From: an uncultured Prevotella sp.
Lineage (GTDB): Bacteria > Bacteroidota > Bacteroidia > Bacteroidales > Bacteroidaceae
Length of the DNA stretch: 53,647 bases
NCBI GenBank assembly: GCA_905202125.1
Contig: CAJKQX010000006.1
Coordinates: 1 to 53,647, forward strand
Direction of reading: 5' to 3'
This document shows positions 43,642 to 53,434 of the stretch, piece by piece; the first letter of the stretch is position 1, and each line of letters begins with the position of its first letter. A model generated the notes under the pieces. The model was not told the origin of the DNA and did no database searches. It saw nothing but the letters and a program-made list of their open reading frames with translations. The position numbers and the translations under genes are program-made.

Positions 43642-44468
43642 ACAACACCTTCATCACTTCCGAACAATATGCGGACATCACTACCACACTCATAATCTCG
43701 ACATACAACCGTGAGGATGCGCTCAGCGCATGTATGGACAGCATCCTCCATCAAAAGGTGATGCCCACAGAGATTGTAATTGGCGACGACGGGTCGCGGG
43801 ATGATACCGCCTGCGTCATACGCGAATTTGCCGAACGCTGCCCGATACCCGTAAAGCATGTGTGGCATGAGGACGACGGTTTCCGTCTGGCGATGATGCG
43901 CAACAAAGCGGTGGCCGCTTCTGTCGGCGAATACATCATCGAGGCCGATGGCGACCTGCTGTTACACCCGTGCTTCGTCAAGGATCATCTGATGATGGCA
44001 CGCCGCGGTTACTATCTGAAAGGAGGACGCACGAATATCAATCGCAAACTGACAGAACGGATATGCCGCTCGGGCAAAAGCATGCCGATAAATTTCCTGA
44101 CACGTGGCATAGAAAAGAAACGCTCCAACACACTACGCATACCCTTGCTGGCACGATTCCTTTCCACACGCTATCGCATCAACCGCCAACCGGGACTGGG
44201 GTGTAACATGTCGTTCTTTCGTGACGATTTCATCAACATCAACGGCTACGATGAGAATTTCCGCGGATGGGGAGGGGAAGATTCGGACTTCGGACGACGT
44301 CTGCAACAAAGCGGCATAAAAAAGCTGTCGCTCAAGTTTGCTGGATTGTGTTTCCATCTCTGGCATGAATACAAAGACATGGACAATCTGCAAAACAATC
44401 GCGAATATGCCACGAGACAAAAACCCACACGATGCAAAAATGGTGTAGACAAATATATTGAAAGGTGA
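43638..44468 (+). CDS. Family 2 glycosyltransferase (galactosyl/chondroitin-polymerase-like)
   Basis: A 276-residue cytoplasmic GT-A glycosyltransferase. N-terminal GT2 domain: LIISTYNREDALSACMDSIL (about 17-36), IGDDGSRDDT (about 47), and the metal-binding EADGD near residue 105. The C-terminal part has the Glyco_transf_7C-like motif GWGGEDSDFGRRL (about 213-225), as in polymerases such as chondroitin synthase or in lipopolysaccharide galactosyltransferases. It overlaps the S41 gene by 4 nt, so the two are translationally coupled. The last five codons and the stop are supplied by the repeat at 44450, so the protein end has been set by that element. Donor and acceptor sugars cannot be inferred. 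Confidence 0.88.
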   Translation: MNNTFITSEQYADITTTLIISTYNREDALSACMDSILHQKVMPTEIVIGDDGSRDDTACVIREFAERCPIPVKHVWHEDDGFRLAMMRNKAVAASVGEYIIEADGDLLLHPCFVKDHLMMARRGYYLKGGRTNINRKLTERICRSGKSMPINFLTRGIEKKRSNTLRIPLLARFLSTRYRINRQPGLGCNMSFFRDDFININGYDENFRGWGGEDSDFGRRLQQSGIKKLSLKFAGLCFHLWHEYKDMDNLQNNREYATRQKPTRCKNGVDKYIER

Positions 44469-44481
44469 GTGCAACGGCAAA
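44450..44481 (-). promoter_or_regulatory. Minus-facing promoter antisense to the glycosyltransferase
   Basis: On the minus strand TTTG (44478-44481), 20 nt, then TATATTTG (44450-44457): a full consensus promoter that would transcribe leftward across the GT2 gene and then the S41 gene. In the second unit the -33 (44564-44567) is intact while the -7 reads TATATTTT (44536-44543), one base off. Confidence 0.6.
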
Positions 44482-44600
44482 CGAAAAAAAGGATTTTTTT
44501 CAGTTTAACATTGCCGAACCGCATCATATATTATGAAAATATATTGAAAGGTGAGTGCAACGGCAAACGAAAATAAAAATTTATTTTCAGCTTCGACATT
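44450..44600. repeat. Tandem promoter-bearing repeat, 2 units
   Basis: Second occurrence of the repeat at 16626-16740: units with AATATATTGAAAGGTGAGTG start about 44451 and 44537, a period of 86 bp, and share ACGGCAAACGAAA and CATTGCCGAACCGCATCAT. The first unit runs through the GT2 stop codon. The remaining 44601-44787 up to pnp is AT-rich with no gene. Confidence 0.85.
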
Positions 44601-44787
44601 GCCGAACCGCATCATTTATCATGTAAAAAATCTGAACACACGACAATGACCCCGACAAACGGTCAAAATGTCACCGAACTACACATCCGCAACCCCATTC
44701 CGACACACCAAAGACTACATTAACGCGCCTTTTTCATAAAAAAAACAAATAAATGAATGTTTATTCGTTTATTCCTTATTAAATAAG

Positions 44788-44795
44788 TATCTTTG
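44788..44795 (+). promoter_or_regulatory. -7 box of pnp
   Basis: TATCTTTG matches TAnnTTTG, 41 nt before the pnp start codon; TTCG at 44764-44767, 20 nt upstream, is a one-mismatch -33 element. Confidence 0.65.
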
Positions 44796-44835
44796 CCCGA
44801 ATTAATTTTTTAGATGTTTTAAAGAGAAACAATAG

Positions 44836-47169
44836 ATGAACGTAATTACGAAAACAGTATCATTGCCTGATGGAAGAACCATCAGCATTGAGACCGGGAA
44901 AGTGGCAAAGCAGGCCGATGGAAGCGTTGTTCTGCGTATGGGCAACACCGTGCTTCTGGCCACCGTTTGTGCCGCAAAAGATGCAGTTCCCGGAACAGAT
45001 TTCATGCCCTTGCAGGTAGACTACAAAGAGCAATACGCCGCAGCCGGACGTTTCCCGGGCGGTTTCACCAAGCGCGAAGGCAAAGCCGGCGACAACGAGA
45101 TTCTCACATCACGTCTCGTGGACCGTGTGCTGCGCCCGCTGTTCCCGTCAAACTACCATGCCGAGGTATTTGTAAATATCATGCTGCTCAGCGCCGATGG
45201 CGTTGACCAACCCGATGCATTGGCAGGTTTTGCAGCATCGGCCGCGCTGGCATGTTCAGATATACCTTTCGAATGTCCGATATCAGAGGTGCGCGTAGCA
45301 CGTATCAATGGCGAGTATGTCATCAACCCGACATTCGAGCAGATGAAAGAAGCAGACATGGACATCATGGTCGGTGCCTCTGCCGAAAACATCATGATGG
45401 TGGAAGGCGAGATGAAGGAAGTGAGCGAACAAGACATGATCGGTGCACTCAAAGCAGCTATGGATGCCATCAAACCGATGTGCGAGATGCAGATTGAACT
45501 GTCCAAAGAGCTCGGCACCGACGTGAAACGCGAATACTGCCATGAGGTGAACGACGAGGAATTGCGCGAGGCTCTGCGCCGCGAGACATACGACAAGTGC
45601 TACGCCATAGCCGAAGCCGGCGACCACGACAAGAAAAGACGTGGCGAGGCTTTCGAAAAGATAGTTGCCGACTTCACCGAGGCCTACGACGCGGCACACA
45701 CCGATCTGAGCGAGGAAGAGCTCGATGAGAAACACGCACTGATTTCGCGCTATTACGACGACGTGATGCGCGACTCCATGCGCCGTTGCATCCTCGACGA
45801 GGGCAAGCGTCTCGACGGCCGCAAGACGGACGAGATTCGCCCGATATGGTGCGAGGTATCGCCGCTGCCAATGCCCCACGGAAGCTCGATCTTCACACGT
45901 GGTGAGACCCAGAGCTTGTCTACCTGTACACTCGGAACAAAGCTTGACGAGAAACTCGTGGACGATGTGCTCGACCGCGGATACCAGAAATTCCTGTTGC
46001 ACTACAATTTCCCGCCGTTCTGTACGGGCGAGGCCAAGGCACAGCGTGGCGTAGGACGTCGCGAGATAGGCCACGGTCACCTCGCATGGCGCGGCCTCAA
46101 GGGTCAGATACCCGAGGATTTCCCCTACACCGTACGTCTCGTCTCGCAGATTCTCGAGAGCAACGGATCATCATCGATGGCCACCGTTTGCGCCGGCACA
46201 CTGGCCCTCATGGACGCAGGTGTACCGATGAAGAAGCCCGTGAGCGGTATCGCAATGGGACTGATCAAGAACCCCGGCGAAGACAAATACGCCATCCTGA
46301 GCGATATCCTCGGCGATGAGGACCACCTGGGAGACATGGATTTCAAGACCACAGGAACCAAAGACGGCCTCACAGCCACACAGATGGATATCAAGTGCGA
46401 CGGCCTCAGCTTCGAGATACTTGAAAAAGCACTCATGCAAGCCAAAGCCGGACGCGAGTATATCCTCGGCAAACTGACCGACACGATAGCCGAGCCACGT
46501 GCCGAACTCAAACCTCAGGTACCGCGCATCGTACAGATTGAGATACCCAAAGAGTTCATCGGCGCTGTCATCGGCCCCGGTGGCAAGATAATACAGCAGA
46601 TGCAGGAAGAGACCGGAGCCACCATCACCATCGACGAGATAGACGGTGTGGGCAAGGTACAGGTGAGCGCTCCCGACAAAGACAGCATCGACTCGGCCCT
46701 CGGCAAGATTCGCGCGATAGTAGCGATACCGGAGGTTGGCGAGATCTACGAGGGCACAGTGCGCTCGATCATGCCTTACGGCTGCTTCGTAGAAATCATG
46801 CCCGGCAAGGACGGTCTGCTCCATATCTCGGAGATAGACTGGAAACGTCTGGAAACAGTAGAGGACGCCGGAATCAAGGAAGGCGACAAAATCAACGTGA
46901 AACTGATGGAGATCGACCCGAAGACAGGCAAATACAAACTGTCTCACAGAGTGCTGATACCGAAACCGGAAGGATATGTCGAGCGCGAGCGCCGTCAGCG
47001 TCCGGAGCGTGGTGAGCGCCGTCAGCGCCAGTCACGTGAGGGTAACGAGCGTCCGTCACGCCGTCCCGAACACAGAGGCAACCGCCCGTTCGAAGCATTC
47101 GACGGTCCGACAAGCCGTGAGCCGAAGGATTTCAACGATAGTCTTGACCACAACAACGACATCGACTAA
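44836..47169 (+). CDS. pnp: Polyribonucleotide nucleotidyltransferase (PNPase)
   Basis: A 777-residue PNPase, the phosphorolytic 3'-5' exoribonuclease of RNA decay. Two RNase PH-like domains (about 1-230 and 330-560) are joined by a helical linker. The KH domain carries GAVIGPGGKIIQ (about 578) and an S1 domain follows (about 640-705, GEIYEGTVRSIMPYGCFVEI). The C-terminus (about 710-760) is an Arg/Glu/Gln-rich disordered tail not found in E. coli PNPase and probably an RNA-binding extension. It is monocistronic, with its own promoter and terminator. Confidence 0.97.
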   Translation: MNVITKTVSLPDGRTISIETGKVAKQADGSVVLRMGNTVLLATVCAAKDAVPGTDFMPLQVDYKEQYAAAGRFPGGFTKREGKAGDNEILTSRLVDRVLRPLFPSNYHAEVFVNIMLLSADGVDQPDALAGFAASAALACSDIPFECPISEVRVARINGEYVINPTFEQMKEADMDIMVGASAENIMMVEGEMKEVSEQDMIGALKAAMDAIKPMCEMQIELSKELGTDVKREYCHEVNDEELREALRRETYDKCYAIAEAGDHDKKRRGEAFEKIVADFTEAYDAAHTDLSEEELDEKHALISRYYDDVMRDSMRRCILDEGKRLDGRKTDEIRPIWCEVSPLPMPHGSSIFTRGETQSLSTCTLGTKLDEKLVDDVLDRGYQKFLLHYNFPPFCTGEAKAQRGVGRREIGHGHLAWRGLKGQIPEDFPYTVRLVSQILESNGSSSMATVCAGTLALMDAGVPMKKPVSGIAMGLIKNPGEDKYAILSDILGDEDHLGDMDFKTTGTKDGLTATQMDIKCDGLSFEILEKALMQAKAGREYILGKLTDTIAEPRAELKPQVPRIVQIEIPKEFIGAVIGPGGKIIQQMQEETGATITIDEIDGVGKVQVSAPDKDSIDSALGKIRAIVAIPEVGEIYEGTVRSIMPYGCFVEIMPGKDGLLHISEIDWKRLETVEDAGIKEGDKINVKLMEIDPKTGKYKLSHRVLIPKPEGYVERERRQRPERGERRQRQSREGNERPSRRPEHRGNRPFEAFDGPTSREPKDFNDSLDHNNDID

Positions 47170-47190
47170 TATCCATTCTCGATGATAATA

Positions 47191-47228
47191 AGACCTGCAC
47201 CGAAGAAAGATTCGGCGCAGGTCTTTTC
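47191..47228 (+). terminator. Terminator after pnp
   Basis: AGACCTGCaCCGAA and TTCGGcGCAGGTCT form a 14-bp stem with one A-C mismatch and a GAAAGA loop, followed by TTTT. Confidence 0.88.
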
Positions 47229-47288
47229 GCTAAAACGAATAAATAAAAACAAACTTATCCCAGTACTAACCATCAACCCCAACCATCT

Positions 47289-49538
47289 ATGAGAATAAAA
47301 AGCATTGCATTGACATGCCTCATGGCCTGTCTGCCGATAGCCCAGAGCTTTGCCGGCGACAAGGAACCTGTGGACTATGTCAATCCGTACATCGGAAACA
47401 TCAGTCATCTGCTCGTTCCCACCTTCGCCACAGTGCAACTGCCCAACAGCATGTTGCGCGTCTATCCGGCACGTGCCGACTACACCACCGAACTGGTGAA
47501 CGGTCTGCCCGTCATCGTGACCAACCATCGCGAGCGCTCGGCATTCAGCATCAGTCCGTGGCAGGGTGACAAACCCAAGAACGTGGCGGCCGTGAACTAT
47601 GACCACGAGCACCTCACGCCCTACTCGTTTGATATCGAGCTGGACGACAATACGATGCGGGCCCGCTACGCGCTGTCCCACCAGAGCGCCGTCTACGAGC
47701 TCAATTTCTATCAGAAAGACAAGCCAGTGTGGATCACCATCAACTCCCGCCACGGAGCCATCAATATCGGCAAAGGATACGTCAGCGGCTATCAGCAACT
47801 GACTGACCGCACAAAGGTGTACATATATGTGGAAACAGAGACCGCTCCCAAACAGCAGGGCATACTCTCGGGCGATAAATTCGATACAGCCACAACGACG
47901 GCCACAGGCGACAACGTGTGCGCCGTGCTGCGCTATAAGGACGGCACCTCACGCGTCAGACTGCGTTACGGAGTATCGTTCATCAGCGAGGAGCAGGCCA
48001 GGAAAAACCTGCATCGCGAGCAGAACGACTACGATGTGGACCGGGTATCGGCCCGCGGCCGCGAGATATGGAACAAGACTCTCTCGCAGATAACGGTAGA
48101 GGGCGGCAGCGACAACGACAAGACGGTGCTCTACACGTCCTATTACCGCACATTCGAACGCCCCGTATGTCTGAGCGAGGACGGCCGTTATTTCAGCGCG
48201 TACGACGGGAAAGTGCACGAAGACGGAGGCACACCGTTCTACACGGACGACTGGATTTGGGACACATACCGCGCCGCCCACCCTCTGCGCGCGCTCATCG
48301 AACCGCAGAAGGAGGAGCATATCATAGAGTCGTATCTGCTCATGGCCGAGCAGATGGGTACCAACTGGATGCCCACATTCCCTGAAATCACGGGCGACTC
48401 GCGCCGTATGAATTCCAACCATGGCGTGGCCATGGTGGCCGATGCGCTGTACAAAGGTCTGAAAGTGGACGCCAAACGCGCATACGACTACTGCCGCAAG
48501 GGCATCGAAGAGAAGACTTTGGCACCGTGGTCGGGCAACAAGGCCGGATGGATAGACGATTTCTACAAAGAGCACGGATACATCCCCGCACTGCGCGAAG
48601 GCGAGAAAGAGACCGACCCCAACGTGGGATGGGAGAGGCGCCAACCTGTTGCCGTCTCATTGGGCACAGCCTACGACCTGTGGTGCCTCTCGCGCATCGC
48701 CGAGAGCATGGGCCGCAAGACCGACTGTGAGCACTATCGCGAACTGGGACGCAACTACCGCACACTGTACAACGCCGAGACGGGATTCTTCCATCCCAAA
48801 GACAAGGACGGTTCCTTCCTCCAACCGTTCGACTATCGTTTCTCGGGCGGCATCGGCGCACGCGACACCTACGATGAGAACAACGGCTGGACATACCGCT
48901 GGGACGTACAACACAACATGGCCGACCTGATAAATCTCATGGGCGGAAGGGATAAATTCGTGGCCAATCTCGACCAGACCTTCACCGAACCGATGGGTCG
49001 CGGCAAGCGCGAATTCTACGAGCAACTGCCCGACCAGACCGGCAACATAGGTCAGTTCACCATGGCCAACGAACCATCGCTGCACATTCCGTATCTTTAC
49101 AACTACGCCGGCAAGCCGTGGAAGACGCAGAAACGCATCCGACAGGTGGTCAAGACATGGTTCCGCAACGACGTGATGGGCATTCCGGGTGATGAAGACG
49201 GTGGCGGTCTGACATCGTTCGCAGTATTCTCCTCCATCGGTTTCTACCCCGTGACACCGGGCTTCCCGGCCTACAACATTGGCAGTCCGCTGTTCAGCCA
49301 CATCAAGGTGGCTCTGCCCGGCGGCAAGACATTCGAGATAGAAGCACAAAACTGCTCGGAGGAAAACAAGTACATACAGAGCGCGACGCTCAACGGCAAG
49401 ACCTGGGACAAGCCGTGGTTCAGCCACGACGACATCAAGAACGGCGGCCGGCTCGTGCTCGTCATGGGCAAACATCCCAACAAGCAGTGGGGTACCGACA
49501 AAAACGCAGCTCCGCCATCGATGGACAAGGAACTGTAA
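47289..49538 (+). CDS. GH92 family exo-alpha-mannosidase, second copy
   Basis: A 749-residue GH92 enzyme with a signal peptide (cut after SFA, about 22). Features: the N-terminal beta-sandwich (about 25-260, beginning VDYVNPYIGN), the helical barrel (about 290-720), the ANEPSLHIPYLYNYAG block and the metal/base motif GIPGDEDGGGLTSFAV (about 635), which is the more canonical GH92 form, unlike GNDDSGQ in the other copy at 30433. The two GH92 proteins are clearly different subtypes and probably act on different mannosides. No promoter box is evident in the 63 nt after the pnp terminator. It ends at a strong terminator. Confidence 0.94.
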   Translation: MRIKSIALTCLMACLPIAQSFAGDKEPVDYVNPYIGNISHLLVPTFATVQLPNSMLRVYPARADYTTELVNGLPVIVTNHRERSAFSISPWQGDKPKNVAAVNYDHEHLTPYSFDIELDDNTMRARYALSHQSAVYELNFYQKDKPVWITINSRHGAINIGKGYVSGYQQLTDRTKVYIYVETETAPKQQGILSGDKFDTATTTATGDNVCAVLRYKDGTSRVRLRYGVSFISEEQARKNLHREQNDYDVDRVSARGREIWNKTLSQITVEGGSDNDKTVLYTSYYRTFERPVCLSEDGRYFSAYDGKVHEDGGTPFYTDDWIWDTYRAAHPLRALIEPQKEEHIIESYLLMAEQMGTNWMPTFPEITGDSRRMNSNHGVAMVADALYKGLKVDAKRAYDYCRKGIEEKTLAPWSGNKAGWIDDFYKEHGYIPALREGEKETDPNVGWERRQPVAVSLGTAYDLWCLSRIAESMGRKTDCEHYRELGRNYRTLYNAETGFFHPKDKDGSFLQPFDYRFSGGIGARDTYDENNGWTYRWDVQHNMADLINLMGGRDKFVANLDQTFTEPMGRGKREFYEQLPDQTGNIGQFTMANEPSLHIPYLYNYAGKPWKTQKRIRQVVKTWFRNDVMGIPGDEDGGGLTSFAVFSSIGFYPVTPGFPAYNIGSPLFSHIKVALPGGKTFEIEAQNCSEENKYIQSATLNGKTWDKPWFSHDDIKNGGRLVLVMGKHPNKQWGTDKNAAPPSMDKEL

Positions 49539-49559
49539 TAAAAAGCCATGCCAAGATAC

Positions 49560-49590
49560 GGGCCGACCGCCACGAGCGGTCGGCCCTTTA
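49560..49590 (+). terminator. Terminator after the second GH92 gene
   Basis: GGGCCGACCGC and GCGGTCGGCCC form a perfect 11-bp GC-rich stem with a CACGA loop, followed by TTTATA. Confidence 0.9.
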
Positions 49591-49715
49591 TATATAATAA
49601 GGTGAAAAAAACGAAGACTTAACGTTTTTTAAGCATCGCGCATATCCTTTCTTGTTATTTTTAATTTACTTTGCATTTTCTAAACGTAGCAAATATCTTA
49701 AAAACCACAATCCAA

Positions 49716-52700
49716 ATGAAGAAATATCAGATACTGACGGGAGTGTTCATGGCACTCACATCTACTATTTCCGCTCAGACCATCGTGAACAACAGCGCCA
49801 CGAGAGCTGAATGGGGTGCCCACAACTCCAATATTCTGGCAGTGGACGTGAACAACGACGGATACCGCGACCTCGTCTTGGCCGGCGTCGGAAACGAGAC
49901 GACCAACAACGCCGGAGGGGCGGAATGGGAACAGAAACGCATGACACACGTGATAACCATCGACCCGAACAAACGATTCAGATGGTACATGGTGGGCAAC
50001 TCGAGCACATCCCTGAACTATTTCGATGAGGGCATCGGATTCAACGTGACCGACCGTCCGTCGCTCTCGGCATGCGATATCAATGGCGACGGCATTATGG
50101 ACGTGGTGGCATTCGAGTCGACCGGACGCAGCCACACCGACGAACCGTACCTTGACAACATCAGTCGCGAGGGTATATTCTTAGGCAACGGCGACGGCAC
50201 CTTCGTCGAGTTCACACCCTCATTCATCGACGGGCAAGGCAACAAGATCGATTTCGACATACGTACGATACTGTCGGCCGACGTGGCCGACCTCAACAAC
50301 GACGGTCTCACAGACATCGTGGGCATAGGCTATCAGACCAACAACAGCGGTGATCCCAAGACATATCCGGATGCCAACGTGGTACTCTTCAACCGCGGCG
50401 GTGGCGTATTCGAGGTGTCACATTATCTCACGGCCGACTATCTGTCGGCCTACGGTCAGAGTGCACAAAAATATAATTTCGAGTGCGGATTTGTAGTGAC
50501 CTACGACTTCAACAACGACGGCTACACCGATTTCTTCATCATCTCCAACTCCAACGACCGCGAAGCATTGGGCACGACCGATGGTGACAACACCCATTTC
50601 ACAGACCTCTTTCTCAACGACCCGGCCCATCCCGGACAATTCCGCCGTCAGTTCGTCACACGTAGTGGCATGCCGGCGATATCGGAAGGAGGCATAGCCG
50701 TGGCCGATTTCAACAACGACGGCACACCCGACATATTCCTCTCGGGATGGACAGGAGGCGGACGCGGACAATACACATACTCCGTCTTCACCTCGACGAT
50801 ATCCGCCGACGGCGGCGTGAGCTACACCGACCGCGGCACATGCGGACTGTCCGATATGCGCGTACAGAACAGCACATCGCACCAGTATGGCACCATCGAC
50901 TGGGACGGCGACGGCAACTACGACATCTTCAACGCGGGATGGTCGCCGGCTCTGAACACCCAGACATGTCTCATCGGTCATGGCAACGGCGCGGCAGCGT
51001 TCAGCGAGAACACCCGACTGGGCGGTGGCTCGGAAGGCGCGCTCACCTTTGTCGACTGGAACGGCAACGGCACCAACGACTATGTGACCCTGACCCAATC
51101 CTCCGACAACTCAATCTACACCTCCATCAGTTCGCTGAGCAACGTATTCTCATCTTCACGCAACCCCAACACCGTGAACACACGTCCGGCAATGCCCACA
51201 GCGCTCACCGCAACGGCAGCCACCGACCATATCACGATAGCATGGCAGCCGGCCGAAGGAGCTAAGGGCAACGAGACATACGAATACTACGTGACCGACG
51301 CCGACGGCAACATCGTAGCCGGCGGCAACTCCTTCATCGGTGGCGAGAAGGACGGCATACGCAAGGTGAACCAGCCCGGCAACGCTTACAACGCCCACAG
51401 CGTGACGCTCACCCTGCCCCAAGGACAATACACTGTTGGTGTACAGACCATCAACGCATCGTACATCGGATCGACATTCGCCACCGTCACTGTGGACCTG
51501 ACCGACAGCAACATCGAGCGAACCGAACCTATGGTCAAGCCCGAACCGGCCGTGGTGACCGAAACATACACCAACCCCGTGCTCAACGTGAGTGTGCCCG
51601 ACCCTACTGTGATACGCGCCGACGACGGCACCTTTTATCTATACGGCACGGAGGATATTCACAATGTGCCGATATACAAATCCACCAACCTCGTGGACTG
51701 GGATTTCGTGGGCACGGCATTCACCGACGGCACACGCCCGTCGATGGTTCCCGGCGGCGGCATCTGGGCTCCCGACATCAACAAGATTGGCAACCAATAC
51801 GTGCTCTATTTCTCCAAATCCACATGGGGAGGCGAATGGGAGTGCGGCGTGGGATGCGCCATCGCCGACAGCCCCGAGGGTCCGTTCCGCAGAGCAAGAA
51901 AACTGTTTATCAGCAACGAGATAGGTGTGCAAAACAGCATCGACCCCTTCTACATCGAGGACAACGGCCATAAATACCTCTTCTGGGGTTCGTTCCGAGG
52001 CATCTACGCCATCGAACTGTCCGACAACGGACTGTCGGTAAAGTCGGGTGCCGAAAAAATCAAGATAGCCGACACACTCACCGAGGCCACCTATATCATA
52101 AAGCACGACGGATATTACTACCTCATCGGATCGGCCGGCACATGCTGTGACGGAGTCAACAGCACCTACCGCCTGATGGTGGCACGGTCGAAAGACTTGC
52201 TCGGACCGTATGTCAGCAAGACGGGTGAACCCACACTGAGCAACGGATTCTCTAACCTACTGTTCCGCAGCCCCAACGTAGTGGGACCGGGTCACAACTC
52301 GGAGATTATCACCGATGACGCCGGACAGTACTGGGTGCTCTACCACGGCTACGACGCTAAGGATATCGATGGCGGACGCAAGGTGTATCTCGATCAGGTG
52401 ACGTGGGACAAGGACGGATGGCCCGTGATGCACAACATGCGCCCGACCGTAAAAGCCGCCCGACCGACAATCAATCAGCCCAACGGCATCACCGCCACCG
52501 AGAGCGCCAACGGCAAGGACGGCGTGGCAACGGTATCGCCACGCAAGGTGCACGACAAACTCACCGTGAGCGCCAAGACCAACGGGCGTTTCACATGGCA
52601 GATAGTCAGCCTGCACGGCGAGACAGTGAAATCCGGCAAGGCCGGCGGCACCGTCACCATAGACGTGAACGACATCCGCAATGGTCTCTACATCGTCAAC

Positions 52701-52748
52701 GTGAAAACCAAGCACGGATCGACAAGCGAGAAAATCATCAAATATTGA
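49716..52748 (+). CDS. FG-GAP repeat, Fn3 and GH43 fusion enzyme
   Basis: A 1010-residue secreted protein started at 49716 (MKKYQILTG) where the signal peptide begins. Residues about 35-480 hold seven FG-GAP/VCBS-type calcium-binding repeats, recognisable as D-x-N-x-D-G loops (VDVNNDG, CDINGDG, ADLNNDG, YDFNNDG, ADFNNDG, IDWDGDG, VDWNGNG), which fold as a beta-propeller. An Fn3-like domain covers about 490-605. The GH43 five-bladed propeller covers about 612-930 with the catalytic triad D629 (VPDPTV), D743 (SIDPFY) and E790 (LTEATY). A C-terminal secretion/sorting-type tail (about 945-1010) ends NGLYIVNVKTKHG and EKIIKY. GH43 enzymes are usually arabinofuranosidases, arabinanases or xylosidases; the precise activity is unknown. 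Confidence 0.85.
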   Translation: MKKYQILTGVFMALTSTISAQTIVNNSATRAEWGAHNSNILAVDVNNDGYRDLVLAGVGNETTNNAGGAEWEQKRMTHVITIDPNKRFRWYMVGNSSTSLNYFDEGIGFNVTDRPSLSACDINGDGIMDVVAFESTGRSHTDEPYLDNISREGIFLGNGDGTFVEFTPSFIDGQGNKIDFDIRTILSADVADLNNDGLTDIVGIGYQTNNSGDPKTYPDANVVLFNRGGGVFEVSHYLTADYLSAYGQSAQKYNFECGFVVTYDFNNDGYTDFFIISNSNDREALGTTDGDNTHFTDLFLNDPAHPGQFRRQFVTRSGMPAISEGGIAVADFNNDGTPDIFLSGWTGGGRGQYTYSVFTSTISADGGVSYTDRGTCGLSDMRVQNSTSHQYGTIDWDGDGNYDIFNAGWSPALNTQTCLIGHGNGAAAFSENTRLGGGSEGALTFVDWNGNGTNDYVTLTQSSDNSIYTSISSLSNVFSSSRNPNTVNTRPAMPTALTATAATDHITIAWQPAEGAKGNETYEYYVTDADGNIVAGGNSFIGGEKDGIRKVNQPGNAYNAHSVTLTLPQGQYTVGVQTINASYIGSTFATVTVDLTDSNIERTEPMVKPEPAVVTETYTNPVLNVSVPDPTVIRADDGTFYLYGTEDIHNVPIYKSTNLVDWDFVGTAFTDGTRPSMVPGGGIWAPDINKIGNQYVLYFSKSTWGGEWECGVGCAIADSPEGPFRRARKLFISNEIGVQNSIDPFYIEDNGHKYLFWGSFRGIYAIELSDNGLSVKSGAEKIKIADTLTEATYIIKHDGYYYLIGSAGTCCDGVNSTYRLMVARSKDLLGPYVSKTGEPTLSNGFSNLLFRSPNVVGPGHNSEIITDDAGQYWVLYHGYDAKDIDGGRKVYLDQVTWDKDGWPVMHNMRPTVKAARPTINQPNGITATESANGKDGVATVSPRKVHDKLTVSAKTNGRFTWQIVSLHGETVKSGKAGGTVTIDVNDIRNGLYIVNVKTKHGSTSEKIIKY

Positions 52749-52762
52749 TAAATATCGTACAA

Positions 52763-52802
52763 CGGATGTAGGGCCGCACAACCTGTTGCGACGCTACATC
52801 CG
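52763..52802. repeat. REP-like palindrome with CGGATGTAG ends
   Basis: CGGATGTAG and CTACATCCG are perfect 9-bp outer arms around a GGCCGCACAACCTGTTGCGACG core that is a diverged form of the family at 95-125. It starts 15 nt after the GH43 gene stop and may end its transcript. Confidence 0.8.
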
Positions 52803-52825
52803 AGAACATTATTTTGATCAGGAAC

Positions 52826-53239
52826 CTCCGAAAAATGCATAAATATGCAGAATGAAAAGTAAAAAATTTTGACAAAACGAAATCGCGAAATAGAAAGATG
52901 CGGGCCGAAAAACACATTTTATCACCCCACCGTAACACATCAAAATTCCAAAAGGGTTCCTTTCGCAGTGCGAAAGGAACCCTTTTAGGATGCGAAAGGG
53001 CCCCTTTCGGACCCCAAGTCGGGCACTTTTGGAAGCCAGTTTTGCCGCTTTTTTTACCGAAATTTGGTGTTTTTCTTATTGAAATTTGTATATTTTCAAA
53101 CCGCAAGACAGGCTATTCGTTTGACTATCAGAACATTGAGCAAACTCTCTCAAAACTCGCGTATTTGCGAGAAAAGAATCCTTCGTGCGAAATGATGCGA
53201 TTCTCAGAAAGTTTGGGAGAATTTTGTTGTATATTTATA
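52826..53239. repeat. Approximately 400-bp dispersed element, copy 2
   Basis: Same element, same orientation as 36830-37232, with identical block order and the array at 52950-53037. The identical 22-bp block is at 53149-53170. It occupies most of the gene-free 52749-53529. Confidence 0.85.
52950..53037. repeat. Four tandem 22-bp palindromic units, copy 2
   Basis: Units begin at 52950, 52972, 52994 and 53016. Units 1 and 2 pair with each other (AAAAGGGTTCCTTTCGCA with TGCGAAAGGAACCCTTTT), unit 3 is self-palindromic (CGAAAGGGCCCCTTTCG), and unit 4 is decayed. Unit 3 is identical to unit 3 of copy 1 through 18 bases. Confidence 0.9.
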
Positions 53240-53434
53240 AAAAAATATTTGTATATTTATGCACGATTTCGCATATCCGGCCATAAAGGCGCATGAAACG
53301 AAAATATGCCATTTTATAAATAAGCATTATATATACGACCACGAGAAAAAACGGGAGACTCGCATGATTAAAAAAAATATCCAAAATTAACATTATTTTG
53401 CATTAGAAAAAATACCATTAAAATATCTTTTCAC

